Source: a halophilic archaeon SHRA6 (GTDB lineage: Archaea; Halobacteriota; Halobacteria; Halobacteriales; Haloferacaceae). From it: a stretch of DNA of 64,000 nt. Each line of letters opens with the position of its first letter. Position 1 is the first letter of the stretch. The notes under the pieces are model-generated. The model was not told the origin of the DNA. It did no database searches and saw only the letters and a list, made by a program, of their open reading frames with translations. The DNA lies in contig SOPS01000001.1 in the NCBI GenBank assembly GCA_005239175.1, positions 186,001-250,000 on the forward strand. The letters run 5' to 3'. Below, one piece after another: positions 34,587-43,481 of the stretch. The position numbers and the translations under genes are program-made.

Positions 34587-34652
34587 GATCGCTATGACGA
34601 GGTGTGACCGATCGCTGTGACAAGTGTGACCGATCGCACCAGTGTGACTACC
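34587..34652 (-). repeat. 21-23-bp repeat across the 3' end of lplA
   Basis: Three units of 23, 22 and 21 bp, each starting GATCGC and ending GTGTGACC or GTGTGACTACC, lie at 34587-34609, 34610-34631 and 34632-34652. The last contains the lplA stop (CTA at 34648-34650). Read on the minus strand, CGG TAG TCACAC at the gene end matches CGG TCACAC of the other units with the TAG inserted. Confidence 0.75.
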
Positions 34653-35466
34653 GTTCGAGCACCCACGCGTCTGCGTTGTATTTTTCATCGACGCGATCGC
34701 GGGCAGCCGACAGCTCCGCGTCAGTCCACTCACCGGGGACCGCATCAACCCACGCCGCGAGCGTCTCCTCAAGCGTCGACACCGCCTCCGCCCGCGATAT
34801 CTCGCTTTCCTCGTCGATCCCGGTCACCCGATCGCGGAATCGATCGACAGACACGGGGATCGAGCCGTCGGACGCGTCGGGGTCCGCAAAGACGTCAAGG
34901 TGGGTTTCGGCGTCGACGTGGTAGGTCAACGAGCCGTGTTGGATCACGGCATCCGCTCGGCGATACTGGGCGTTACCACTGATTTTTCGCCCGTTCGCCA
35001 CGATGTCGTGGGCTGGGTGCAGCCCACGGAGGTAGCAGGCTGGCTCGTAGATCGCCGGGTGTGCTTTCTCGACGAACGACGCGGGGACGCCCATCCGATC
35101 GAAGGCCGTCAGGATCGGCTCACACAACAGCTCGTAGCAATCCATCAGATCGCCCGGAAGCTCGGATTTTGGGGCGACGATCGAGTACGAAATGTCGCCA
35201 TCGTAGTCATGATAGATGCCGCCGCCGCCGGTCTGTCTGCGAGTCACGTCGATGTCGTTGGCCTCGCAGAATTCCCAGTCAACGGTATCAGTTGCCTGTG
35301 CGTAGCCAAGCGAGAGACAGCTCGGCTCCCAACGGTAGACTCGGATGGTTCGTGGCCCGCCCGCGGCGGCTGTTTCGGCGGCGATCTCGTCGAGCGCCAT
35401 CTGCATCGGTCCCGGACGAACGTCCTCGCGGATGAGCCGCCACTCGCGATCGGCCAAGTCGGTCAT
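34648..35466 (-). CDS. lplA: Lipoate-protein ligase A family protein
   Basis: Biotin/lipoate ligase-fold protein of 272 residues from ATG 35466 ([20 protein letters not shown]). The family features are [21 protein letters not shown] (RR-x-x-GGG-x-Y-H loop), the lysine-bearing [22 protein letters not shown] segment, and the N-terminal [11 protein letters not shown]. It transfers lipoate, or octanoate, to E2 or GcvH proteins. The stop sits inside a short repeat that fills the space before nfo. It is divergent from nosZ. Confidence 0.88.
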   Translation of the reverse strand: MTDLADREWRLIREDVRPGPMQMALDEIAAETAAAGGPRTIRVYRWEPSCLSLGYAQATDTVDWEFCEANDIDVTRRQTGGGGIYHDYDGDISYSIVAPKSELPGDLMDCYELLCEPILTAFDRMGVPASFVEKAHPAIYEPACYLRGLHPAHDIVANGRKISGNAQYRRADAVIQHGSLTYHVDAETHLDVFADPDASDGSIPVSVDRFRDRVTGIDEESEISRAEAVSTLEETLAAWVDAVPGEWTDAELSAARDRVDEKYNADAWVLER

Positions 35467-35645
35467 ACCGCTGACAAGCAGGCGATCGGGCAAGGCTGTT
35501 CCGCTCGAAAAGCGCAATCACGTAGCCGCCGGACACGACACCGTACCCGAACGAATAGAGTCCGAATCCTCGACAAATCCGAGGGTAATTTGGGACTGTC
35601 GAACACACGATCGTCGGATCTCTGTATTGGGGGTATATGTAACGG

Positions 35646-35657
35646 CGAACATATTCG
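35646..35657 (+). promoter_or_regulatory. CGAA-N4-TTCG box upstream of nosZ
   Basis: CGAACATATTCG is a perfect CGAA-N4-TTCG inverted repeat 100 bp before nosZ ATG 35758. The same form occurs upstream of nirK, the Bat-type regulator and, with one mismatch, the halocyanin. Likely binding site of a shared denitrification regulator. Confidence 0.6.
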
Positions 35658-35757
35658 GGAGGTGTTCTTGACCGATAGAAACCCCCATATTAGGTTATTT
35701 ACGCCGTGTTCAAACGCTCAGTTGTGAGCGGCACTCGACGAAGCCGGCACACAACTC

Positions 35758-37683
35758 ATGTCATCTGAGCAATCCAACCCGACGGCTGGGGAACGCACTG
35801 ACACGGAAACACGCGAGACAGCCGAGGAAGCCGGCTTTACGCTGCCGAGCCTCTCGGTTAATCGCCGCGGCTTCATGAAGGCTGGCGCAGCAGCCGGCGC
35901 ACTTGGCAGCCTCGCCGGCTGTACGAGCATGCTGAGCAGCGACGGCAACGGTGACGATGGTACTGTTGAAGCGGCTGGCGCCGATCATACAGTCCCACCG
36001 GGAGAACTGGACGAGTACTACGGATTCCTGAGCGGCGGCCACTCCGGGAACATCCGGGTGTACGGGATCCCGTCGATGCGCGAAATCATGCGGATTCCGG
36101 TGTTCAACCGCGAGAGCGCTCGCGGGTACGGCTTCGACGACGAGACCCGCGAAATGCTCGAAGACGCCGGCGGGTACACGTGGGGAGACACCCACCACCC
36201 ACGGCTGAGCCAGACTGACAACGACTACGACGGCCGGTTCGCGTACGTCAATGACAAAGCGAACGGTCGGATGGCCCGAATCAACCTCAAGTACTTCGAG
36301 ACGGACGCGATCGTCGACATCCCGAACCAGCAGGGAACCCACGGCGCGTGCGCCCGCTTGCCTGACACCGATCTCATCTTCGGCGTCGGCGAATTCCGCG
36401 TCCCGGTTCCGAACGATGGACGCGACCTCGAAGACCCCGACGCGTACGGATCGGTGATCGCGGCGATCAACCCCGAGACGATGAACGTCGAATGGGAGGT
36501 GCTCGTCGACGGGAACATGGACAACGGCGACGGCGGCAAGGAGGGCCGGTGGTTCTTCGCGACCGGCTACAACAGCGAAGGGGCGACGAACGAAGAAGGA
36601 ATGACCCGCGACGACCGCGACATGGTCAAGGCCTTCGACCTCCCGGCGATCGAGGAAGCTGTCGAGGCCGGCGAATACGAGATGATAAACGACGTGCCGG
36701 TCGTCGACGGCCGAGCAGACAGCCCCCTGAACAGTGGAGACGATCCGATCGTCTACTACATCCCGACGCCGAAAAGCCCCCACGGGGTGAGCGTCACGCC
36801 GGACAACAAGTACGCGATCGCCAGCGGCAAGCTCGACCCGACAGCGTCGGTCATCGACATCGACATGATCGACGAGGTTGACGACCCCGCAGACGCGATC
36901 GTCGGCCGGCCACAGCTTGGATTGGGGCCACTACACACCGCCTACGACGGCCGCGGACACGCGTACACGACACTGTTCATCGACTCGCAGGTAGTCAAAT
37001 GGGATATCGAGGCGGCTGTAGAGGCCGAACCGGGCTCGGAAAGCCCGGTGATCGAAAAGATCGATGTTCACTACAACCCTGGGCACCTGATCGCCGCAGA
37101 ATCGTACACCGCCGATCCTGCGGGCGATTGGCTCATCTCGTTGAACAAACTCTCGAAAGACCGGTTCCTCCCGGTCGGTCCGATGCACCCAGAAAACGAC
37201 CAGCTGATCTACATCGGCGACGACGAGGAGGGGATGCAGCTGATGAAAGACTCGCCGGCGTACGCCGAACCGCACGACGCCTCGATCTGTCACCGCTCGA
37301 AGATCGAGCCTGCGGCCACGTACGACCCAGAAGACCTCGAGCTGGAACCGACAGCAAAGGGTGATGAGTCGATCGAGCGTGACGGCGATCACGTCACCGT
37401 CGAAATGTACTCCGAGCGGAACCAGTTCGGCTTCGAGGAGATCGTCGTCAACGAAGGCGATACTGTCGAGATGAAGGTGACGAACATCGAGACGACGAGC
37501 GACATTCTCCACTCGGTGGCGATTCCCGAGTACGATATCAATGTGAAGGTCGCCCCACAGGAGACGCGGAAGGTGACGTTCGAGGCAGACAAGCCGGGCG
37601 TCTACTGGTTCTACTGTGGGTTCTTCTGCAGTGCGCTGCACCTGGAGATGCGCTCGCGGCTCATCGTCAGAGCAGACGAATAA
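35758..37683 (+). CDS. nosZ: Nitrous-oxide reductase
   Basis: Reduces N2O to N2 outside the cytoplasmic membrane. 641 residues with a twin-arginine signal VNRRGFMKAGAAAGALGSLAGC, where the LAGC lipobox suggests lipid anchoring as well as Tat export. The seven-bladed propeller holds the CuZ histidines (GDTHHPRLS, GTHGACARL, SPHGVSV, GPLHTAYDGRGHAYTT, YNPGHLIA, AEPHDAS). The C-terminal cupredoxin has the CuA site YWFYCGFFCSALHLEM with two Cys, His and Met. All expected ligands appear present. The gene starts the nos operon; a CGAA-N4-TTCG box lies upstream. Confidence 0.96.
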   Translation: MSSEQSNPTAGERTDTETRETAEEAGFTLPSLSVNRRGFMKAGAAAGALGSLAGCTSMLSSDGNGDDGTVEAAGADHTVPPGELDEYYGFLSGGHSGNIRVYGIPSMREIMRIPVFNRESARGYGFDDETREMLEDAGGYTWGDTHHPRLSQTDNDYDGRFAYVNDKANGRMARINLKYFETDAIVDIPNQQGTHGACARLPDTDLIFGVGEFRVPVPNDGRDLEDPDAYGSVIAAINPETMNVEWEVLVDGNMDNGDGGKEGRWFFATGYNSEGATNEEGMTRDDRDMVKAFDLPAIEEAVEAGEYEMINDVPVVDGRADSPLNSGDDPIVYYIPTPKSPHGVSVTPDNKYAIASGKLDPTASVIDIDMIDEVDDPADAIVGRPQLGLGPLHTAYDGRGHAYTTLFIDSQVVKWDIEAAVEAEPGSESPVIEKIDVHYNPGHLIAAESYTADPAGDWLISLNKLSKDRFLPVGPMHPENDQLIYIGDDEEGMQLMKDSPAYAEPHDASICHRSKIEPAATYDPEDLELEPTAKGDESIERDGDHVTVEMYSERNQFGFEEIVVNEGDTVEMKVTNIETTSDILHSVAIPEYDINVKVAPQETRKVTFEADKPGVYWFYCGFFCSALHLEMRSRLIVRADE

Positions 37684-37712
37684 CCGCACACGAACACACG
37701 AGACACAAATCC

Positions 37713-38462
37713 ATGGTACCCTCGATCGATCGGTTCGGCGAACTCAGACGCGGCCTCCCGCTGATAGCCGCAGCGCTGTTGCTCGGTGCACTGCTCGTTC
37801 CAGTGTGGCGGATCACACTTACTGCGCCGCAGTATCCCGGCGAGGCGCTGTTTATTGACCTGTACGCGTATCCACGGCTCGGCGGCGACTACATGGAGGT
37901 CCACGGGCTCAACAAGTACGTTGGGTTCTACTATCCCGATCCGGTGTTCGTCGAGCCGAACTTCCCGGTCCACGAGAAGTCGATCGCGACGCCGGAGTGG
38001 CTCCTCGGTCCTGTTGTCTTCGTCGCGCTCGCGGCGACAGGCGTGTTCGTCGCACTCGCACCAACAGTCCGGAAGCTCAAGCTCGGGCTGACCGCACAGC
38101 TCGTCGGGACGATCGGGATCTTCATCGCCCTGTTCGCGTTCATCCAGTTCCGGCTCTACCAGGCTGGGCACTCGCTGGATCCAGACGCGCCGATCGCCGG
38201 CGTCGAAGGGTTCACACCGCCACTGTTGGGCAGCTACCAGGTGGCGAACATCAGTGGATTCGCGTGGTTTGGCCCCGGCGGCTACATGACGTTCATCGCG
38301 TTCGTCCTGCTCGTTGCGGCGTTCCTCGCACGGGACACCGACGCCCGGTTCACGGACGTGCCAGCGATCGTTCGATCACAGACCCAACGGGTACAGACGA
38401 GAATCGATCCCCGGAATCGAGACGAGAAACAACCAACTGGAGACACAAACGATCATGCATAA
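37713..38462 (+). CDS. Nos-cluster membrane protein of unknown role
   Basis: Membrane protein of 249 residues between nosZ and nosD. Helix 1, GLPLIAAALLLGALLVPVWRI, is followed by an extracellular segment of about 80 residues with conserved aromatic spacing (YPGEALFIDLYAYPRLGGDY, then MEVHGLNKYVGFYYPDPVF), then three further helices, and a charged C-terminal tail. His and Met residues in HGLNKYVGFYY could bind copper or a haem. Its stop overlaps nosD by 8 bp, so it is part of the operon. I do not know a named family; a role in N2O reductase maturation or electron transfer is inferred only from position. Confidence 0.65.
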   Translation: MVPSIDRFGELRRGLPLIAAALLLGALLVPVWRITLTAPQYPGEALFIDLYAYPRLGGDYMEVHGLNKYVGFYYPDPVFVEPNFPVHEKSIATPEWLLGPVVFVALAATGVFVALAPTVRKLKLGLTAQLVGTIGIFIALFAFIQFRLYQAGHSLDPDAPIAGVEGFTPPLLGSYQVANISGFAWFGPGGYMTFIAFVLLVAAFLARDTDARFTDVPAIVRSQTQRVQTRIDPRNRDEKQPTGDTNDHA

Positions 38463-39858
38463 TACCGCCACCGAGATCGGGTTCCTCGCGCTCGCCTGCG
38501 CGATCGTGCTCGTCGCCGTTGCCGTGCCGTTCGTCGCGGCGACGCCAGATGCAGAGCCGATGGACCCGACCGCGGCGGCGGATTTCGCCCCGGGGACGGC
38601 CGCAGCCGAGGTGACAGCCCCTGATGCGGCCGGAACCGCGACAATCGACGGCGAGACGTACGAGAGCGTTTCTGCGGCGATCGACGATGCCGAGCCGGGC
38701 GACACGGTCGTCCTCGCAGGACAGTTTGACGAGCGGGTGAACGTCTCTGTCGACGATCTCGCCATCGTCGCTGATGAGAGCGGTGCGGTCATCGATGGCG
38801 GCGACGAGGGACGCGTAGTGACGATCAGCGGCGAGAATGTGACCGTCGCAGGCGTGTGGATCCGCGGTTCTGGTGCGGATCTCACCGAGGAAGATGCGGG
38901 AGTCTTCATCGCTGGCGACGGCGCGACGATCGAGACGGTTCGGGTGAGCGACTCGGCGTTCGGAATCTGGATCGACGGTGCCGATCGTGCGACGATCGCA
39001 GACGTCCGTATCGACGGTCAATCTGACGTGCACCCAGTGACAGAGCGGGGCAACGGGATTCAGCTATTCGAGACGAGTGACACTGTCGTTCGCGACAGCG
39101 AGATCACCGACACCCGCGACGGATTGTACTTCTCGTGGGCGACGAACGTGACTGCGGAGAACAACACGATGTGGAATACCCGCTACGGCGTCCACTACAT
39201 GTACTCCGACGGGAACCGCCTCGTGAACAACACCGCAGTCGACAACGGCGTCGGCTACGCGCTCATGGTGAGCGACGAACTCGTCGTCAAGAACAACACC
39301 GCGGTGCGAAACACCGATACGAGCGGGCACGGAATCCTCGCGAAGGATATCGAGCGATCGGCGCTCACGAACAACACGATTGTCGACAACAAAAACGGCC
39401 TGTACGTCTACAACGCACAACACAACCGGATCACGGACAATCTCGTGTTGCGAAACGATATTGGGATCCACAGCTCTGCGGGCAGTAGCGGGCAGACCCT
39501 TGCTGGAAACAGCTTCGTTGAGAATGGTCGCGCAGTCGCGGTGTCGACCGGCAAACTCCACCAGTGGAACGACACTGACCGCGGGAACTACTGGAGTGAT
39601 GCACGGACACTCGATCGAAACGGTGACGGGACAAGCGAGATCAGACACCGGCCGGCTGGACTTGTCGAACACCTGATCGCCGAGTATCCGCAGGCCGCAA
39701 TCTTCGCAGATAGCCCGGCATTCGAGGCTGTCCGGATGGCTGAAAGCTCGTTCCCGATCGTCGACTCGCCCGGCGTCGTCGATCACCATCCACTGACCGA
39801 ACCGCCACACGACTGGAAGCGGTACGTCGCCAAAGAGCCGGCCAGCCACGAAACATAG
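38455..39858 (+). CDS. nosD: NosD, copper-loading protein for N2O reductase
   Basis: Right-handed beta-helix protein (467 aa from ATG 38455; upstream in-frame codons belong to the preceding gene). An N-terminal signal-like helix IGFLALACAIVLVAVAVPFVAA precedes repeated parallel-beta turns such as RDSEITDTRDGLYFSWATNV, NTRYGVHYMYSDGNRLVNNT and NNTIVDNKNGLYVYNAQHNR. This is the NosD carbohydrate-binding-like/sugar-hydrolase fold. NosD works with the NosFY ABC pair to load CuZ copper. It overlaps the previous gene by 8 bp and lies 19 bp before nosF. Confidence 0.93.
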   Translation: MHNTATEIGFLALACAIVLVAVAVPFVAATPDAEPMDPTAAADFAPGTAAAEVTAPDAAGTATIDGETYESVSAAIDDAEPGDTVVLAGQFDERVNVSVDDLAIVADESGAVIDGGDEGRVVTISGENVTVAGVWIRGSGADLTEEDAGVFIAGDGATIETVRVSDSAFGIWIDGADRATIADVRIDGQSDVHPVTERGNGIQLFETSDTVVRDSEITDTRDGLYFSWATNVTAENNTMWNTRYGVHYMYSDGNRLVNNTAVDNGVGYALMVSDELVVKNNTAVRNTDTSGHGILAKDIERSALTNNTIVDNKNGLYVYNAQHNRITDNLVLRNDIGIHSSAGSSGQTLAGNSFVENGRAVAVSTGKLHQWNDTDRGNYWSDARTLDRNGDGTSEIRHRPAGLVEHLIAEYPQAAIFADSPAFEAVRMAESSFPIVDSPGVVDHHPLTEPPHDWKRYVAKEPASHET

Positions 39859-39877
39859 CGCACTCAACAGGAAGACC

Positions 39878-40657
39878 ATGGAGATCAACGCAACTGACGT
39901 ACGGAAGACGTATGGGGACGTGACCGCCCTCGACGGACTCTCAGTGTCGATCCCTAACGGATCGACCTTTGGGATTCTCGGGACCAACGGAGCCGGAAAG
40001 ACGACGCTGTTCAAGCTGCTCATCGGCCACGATCGTCCCGATGAGGGAACGATCACCGTGGGCGGCGAGTCGGTGACAGACGCGGGGCGGCGGATTAGAG
40101 AGCACGTCGGCTATCTGCCGGAACACATCGGCTTTCCCCCGTCGTTGACTGGGCGAGAGGTACTAGCGTTCCACGCTCGCGTCCGCGGGCTATCTGCCGA
40201 CGGTCGGATCGCCGGCGCGATCGATCGGGTCGGACTCTCACCCGAGGCAGCGGATCGACCGGTTTCGGGGTACTCGAATGGGATGAAACGGCGGCTTGGA
40301 CTCGCGGCTGTACTGCTCGCCGAACCGTCGGTGTTGATCCTCGACGAACCGACTGCCGGGCTCGATCCTCGTGGCGTGACCGAGTTCCACCGAATCGTCG
40401 AACGGATCGGCGCAGAGACTGAGGCGACGATCGTCTTCTGTTCGCACGTCCTCTCGGAGGTCGAACGCCTCTGTGATCAGATCGCCATCCTCCACGAGGG
40501 CACGGTTCGTGCGAGCGGTCCGGTCGAGGAACTCGCAGGGGATCGAATCAAATCCGGCGATCGGACGATCGAGCGATCGGGACTCGATGCGGCGTTTCAC
40601 GAGGCAGTAAGCGGATCACCAGACGAACGCAATAAACCGGCGGAGGTACCCTCATGA
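39878..40657 (+). CDS. nosF: NosF, ABC transporter ATP-binding subunit
   Basis: ATPase of 259 residues. Walker A is GTNGAGKTTL near residue 40, the signature is VSGYSNGMKRRLGLAAVLL, and Walker B is SVLILDEPTAGLDPRG with the following H-loop SHVLSEVERLCDQIAILH. It matches NosF, the ATPase that powers NosY for copper delivery to NosZ. It overlaps nosY by four bases (ATGA), so subunits are made together. Confidence 0.93.
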   Translation: MEINATDVRKTYGDVTALDGLSVSIPNGSTFGILGTNGAGKTTLFKLLIGHDRPDEGTITVGGESVTDAGRRIREHVGYLPEHIGFPPSLTGREVLAFHARVRGLSADGRIAGAIDRVGLSPEAADRPVSGYSNGMKRRLGLAAVLLAEPSVLILDEPTAGLDPRGVTEFHRIVERIGAETEATIVFCSHVLSEVERLCDQIAILHEGTVRASGPVEELAGDRIKSGDRTIERSGLDAAFHEAVSGSPDERNKPAEVPS

Positions 40658-41613
40658 ACAATAACGGCACGACAGACGGAGATACGGCCACGGTCGGCGA
40701 ACTCGATCCGGACGAGCGGGCCGTCTCAGACGGTGGCTACGTCGAGGCCGTCAAACGGACGACCGGGCACGAACACGGCGACGCCACTGCGGGGGTGGAG
40801 GGATGGCGAACCGTCGCCCGTCACATCGGGATCGTCGGGGCGACTGAGTACCGCCTAGCGGTTCGAAGCCGCTGGGCGATCGCACTCGCTGGGCTGTTCA
40901 CCCTCTTTGGGGCGATGATCCTCACATTCAGCGGGTCAGCCGTCGGTCCAGAGGGCTTAGAACGAGTTGTCGCCTCGCTGTCCAGTCTCGCGGTGTACTT
41001 AGTTCCGCTTGCGGCGCTGGCGTTCGGGTACGACGCGATCGTCGGCCGTGAAGCCGACGGGTGGCTCGCGGTCGTCCTCTCGCTGCCGATCGCGAGACGC
41101 GATGTCGTCGTGGGAACGTATCTCGGGCGGCTCCTCACGCTTACTGGCGCGGTCGTTATCGGGTTCGGCTTCACCGGCGTGTTGTTGCTGCGAGAGTTCG
41201 GCGCAGCCTACTGGGGATCGTACCTCCGGTTCCTCCTGGCAGCGATCGTGCTCGCGGCGGCATTCCTTGCGATCGCGACCCTGATTTCGACGGTCGCCCG
41301 CGAGAAGACACACGCCCTTGGAGCGGCACTGCTCGTGTGGGTGTGGTTCGTGTTGATCCACGACCTGCTCTCGCTTGGGTTTGTTGCGGCGTTTTCACTG
41401 CCGGACGCGGCGCTGTCGGCGCTGGTGCTCGCGAATCCGGCGAGTGTTTTTCGGGTGCTCGTATTGAGTGGGCTTGGTGCAACGACCGGCGGATTCGCGG
41501 ACGCGCTCGCGGGGACCGCCCTCTCAACGGGTGTGCTCGCGGCAACACTCCTCGCGTGGTGTGTCCTTCCGATCGCCGCTGCAGCAATCCTGATCGATCG
41601 CCGGAGGCTGTGA
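40654..41613 (+). CDS. nosY: NosY, ABC transporter permease
   Basis: ABC-2 type permease of 319 residues with a soluble N-terminus of about 60 residues, then about six transmembrane helices. The typical coupling-loop element AFGYDAIVGREADGWLAVVLSLPIARRDVVVG (shown in part) is present, a hallmark of NosY-like permeases. A His/Asp-rich N-terminus, RTTGHEHGDATAG, might hold copper but is not conserved in my memory. It overlaps nosF at the start and nosL at the end. Confidence 0.92.
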   Translation: MNNNGTTDGDTATVGELDPDERAVSDGGYVEAVKRTTGHEHGDATAGVEGWRTVARHIGIVGATEYRLAVRSRWAIALAGLFTLFGAMILTFSGSAVGPEGLERVVASLSSLAVYLVPLAALAFGYDAIVGREADGWLAVVLSLPIARRDVVVGTYLGRLLTLTGAVVIGFGFTGVLLLREFGAAYWGSYLRFLLAAIVLAAAFLAIATLISTVAREKTHALGAALLVWVWFVLIHDLLSLGFVAAFSLPDAALSALVLANPASVFRVLVLSGLGATTGGFADALAGTALSTGVLAATLLAWCVLPIAAAAILIDRRRL

Positions 41614-42221
41614 TGAGCAGTAGTGCGGATATGATCGATCGGTGCACCAGACGCCGGCTGCTCACAGCCACGGGAACAGCTGCGACGGTGTTCGCAGCCG
41701 GGTGTGTGAGCGATGGCAGTGAACCCGAAGCCGACACCGACGGGCCACCGCCGGAGCCGATCGATCTCGGCGGCGGCAAGACCGATGACCTCGGCGGGAT
41801 GATCATTGGCGAACACGGTGGACCGAACGGTCAGATATTCTACGAGAACGAATCTCCGGATGGACGGGAAAATCCGGCGTGGTTTCACAGCCTTCTGGCG
41901 ACGTTATTTCCGTACCACTTCGAGCGCGAAGATCGCGGCTGGAAACCCCGTATCTTGTACGTCACAGACTACTCTGCCGTCGACTACGAACTGACCAACC
42001 ATGGCGGAAACGTCGTAATCTCCTCGCATACAGACCCGGAAACCTTCGCCGATGCCCGTGAGCTTCGGTACGTCGCCGGGAGCGACGTACTTGGCGGTAT
42101 GGGGCCCGATTTGATTCCGTTCTCCGAGAACGCAGACCTCGAAGCGTTTCGTGGCGATCACGGCGGGGAAGTACTCGAATTCGACGAAATCACAGAAGAG
42201 CGAGTCACGGCGTATCAGTAG
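41613..42221 (+). CDS. nosL: NosL-family protein with altered metal motif
   Basis: Lipoprotein of 202 residues from ATG 41613, which shares one base with nosY's stop. The signal has RRRLLTATGTAATVFAAGC with a lipobox. NosL is a copper chaperone for N2O reductase whose metal site is a CxxCGM stretch. Here the equivalent place reads KTDDLGGMIIGEHGGP: the methionine and the rest of the block (GPNGQIFY) are kept but both cysteines are replaced. The remaining VYVTDYSAVDYEL and SDVLGGMGPDLIPFSENAD blocks are recognisable NosL elements. Copper binding by Met/His only is possible. Confidence 0.85.
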   Translation: MSSSADMIDRCTRRRLLTATGTAATVFAAGCVSDGSEPEADTDGPPPEPIDLGGGKTDDLGGMIIGEHGGPNGQIFYENESPDGRENPAWFHSLLATLFPYHFEREDRGWKPRILYVTDYSAVDYELTNHGGNVVISSHTDPETFADARELRYVAGSDVLGGMGPDLIPFSENADLEAFRGDHGGEVLEFDEITEERVTAYQ

Positions 42222-42275
42222 CGCCTGTCAGAGGCACCGATCACACAGCGATCGGCCCCCATATAGCTCAACGCC

Positions 42276-42287
42276 CGAACTTGTTCG
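42276..42287 (+). promoter_or_regulatory. CGAA-N4-TTCG box upstream of nirK
   Basis: CGAACTTGTTCG, extended to CCGAACTTGTTCGG, is a perfect inverted repeat 75 bp before nirK. Its location just upstream of the AT-rich element supports activator binding. Same motif as at nosZ, the regulator and halocyanin. Confidence 0.62.
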
Positions 42288-42310
42288 GAATATTTCTCTT
42301 ACAACGGGAA

Positions 42311-42318
42311 TTATAAAT
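42311..42318 (+). promoter_or_regulatory. TATA box of nirK
   Basis: TTATAAAT at 42311-42318 lies 23 bp after the CGAA-N4-TTCG box and 44 bp before ATG 42363. The transcript would have a short leader rather than be leaderless. The distance fits an activator placed just upstream of TBP/TFB. Confidence 0.45.
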
Positions 42319-42362
42319 CGAGTAAATACCTCGGAGGGTATATCGAGTAGTAGGGAACACTC

Positions 42363-43472
42363 ATGACACCGACTACTCAAACCACAGACAAGCGGATCGA
42401 TCGACGAACGTTTTTGACGGCCGCGGGAGCAGCCAGCGCAGCGCTACTTGCGGGCTGTATCAGTGCTCCGCAAGCTGGGCCAGCCGTCGCCGAGGCGACA
42501 GAATCCGAGGAACCAGTCGACGAGTCACTGCCGGACGCAAAGTCGACCACGATCGATTCAATTGCGGCAAACCCTGCGGAGCTTCCACCCCCCGTCGACT
42601 GGGACGAGCCGCGCGAACACGAAATCACGCTCCGAACTGAAGAACACGTCGCAGAAATCGAACCCGGTGTGACGTTCAAGTACATGACCTACGAGGGGCA
42701 GGTGCCCGGACCGATGATTCGGGTTCGAGAGGGCGACACTGTTCACCTCCGGTTTGAAATCCCCGAGGAGCTGAACAGTGAGCCGCACAACGTCGACTTC
42801 CACGCGGTGTACGGTCCCGGCGGCGGGGCGGTTCACACGACGCGCACCCCCGGTGGTGTCGCAGAATTGTCGTTCAAGGCAATGTACGCCGGCGTTCACA
42901 TCTACCACTGTGCGGTGCCGGCAATGGACCACCACATCAGTGCCGGGATGTTCGGCGCGATCGTCGTCGAACCCGAGGACGGACTCTCCGAGGTCGATCG
43001 AGAGCTGTACTTCGGCCAACACGAACTTTACACCAAAGGCGACCTTGGCGAGAAGGGACACCACGCGTTCGATCACGCGGCGATGACAGCCGAGGAGCCA
43101 ACCTACGTCGTCTTCAACGGCGAGGCGTACGGCTACGCCGGTGATCGCCACGAACTCCCAACAGCCGAGGTTGGCGAAACCGTCAGGGTGTTCTTCGCGA
43201 ACGGCGGTCCGAACCTCATGAGCGCGTTCCACCCAATCGGAAACGTCTGGAGCCGGCTGTACCGCGACGGCGATTTGCTGTCGCCGCCGGCCAGAAACGT
43301 CGAGACGACACCTGTCGCCCCAGGAACCGTGATGGCCGCCGAGATGGACATGCACGTTCCCGGTCCAGTGAAGCTGGTCGACCACGCGCTTTCGCGGGCC
43401 AAATCACGGGGAACGATCGCGGTGGTCGACGTCCACGGTGAGGCAAATCCCGAAGTGTACGACGAGCGGTAG
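42363..43472 (+). CDS. nirK: Copper-containing nitrite reductase
   Basis: Converts nitrite to NO at the outer face of the membrane. 369 residues with a Tat/lipobox signal RRTFLTAAGAASAALLAGC. Two cupredoxin domains: in the first, EPHNVDFHAVYGPGGG holds the T1 His, catalytic Asp and a T2 His, and IYHCAVPAMDHHISAGMFG gives T2 His, T1 Cys, T1 His and T1 Met. In the second, SAFHPIGNVWSRLY supplies the last T2 His. All copper ligands are present, so the enzyme should be active. An upstream inverted repeat and TATA give it its own promoter, separate from nos. Confidence 0.95.
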   Translation: MTPTTQTTDKRIDRRTFLTAAGAASAALLAGCISAPQAGPAVAEATESEEPVDESLPDAKSTTIDSIAANPAELPPPVDWDEPREHEITLRTEEHVAEIEPGVTFKYMTYEGQVPGPMIRVREGDTVHLRFEIPEELNSEPHNVDFHAVYGPGGGAVHTTRTPGGVAELSFKAMYAGVHIYHCAVPAMDHHISAGMFGAIVVEPEDGLSEVDRELYFGQHELYTKGDLGEKGHHAFDHAAMTAEEPTYVVFNGEAYGYAGDRHELPTAEVGETVRVFFANGGPNLMSAFHPIGNVWSRLYRDGDLLSPPARNVETTPVAPGTVMAAEMDMHVPGPVKLVDHALSRAKSRGTIAVVDVHGEANPEVYDER

Positions 43473-43481
43473 GTGAAACCG

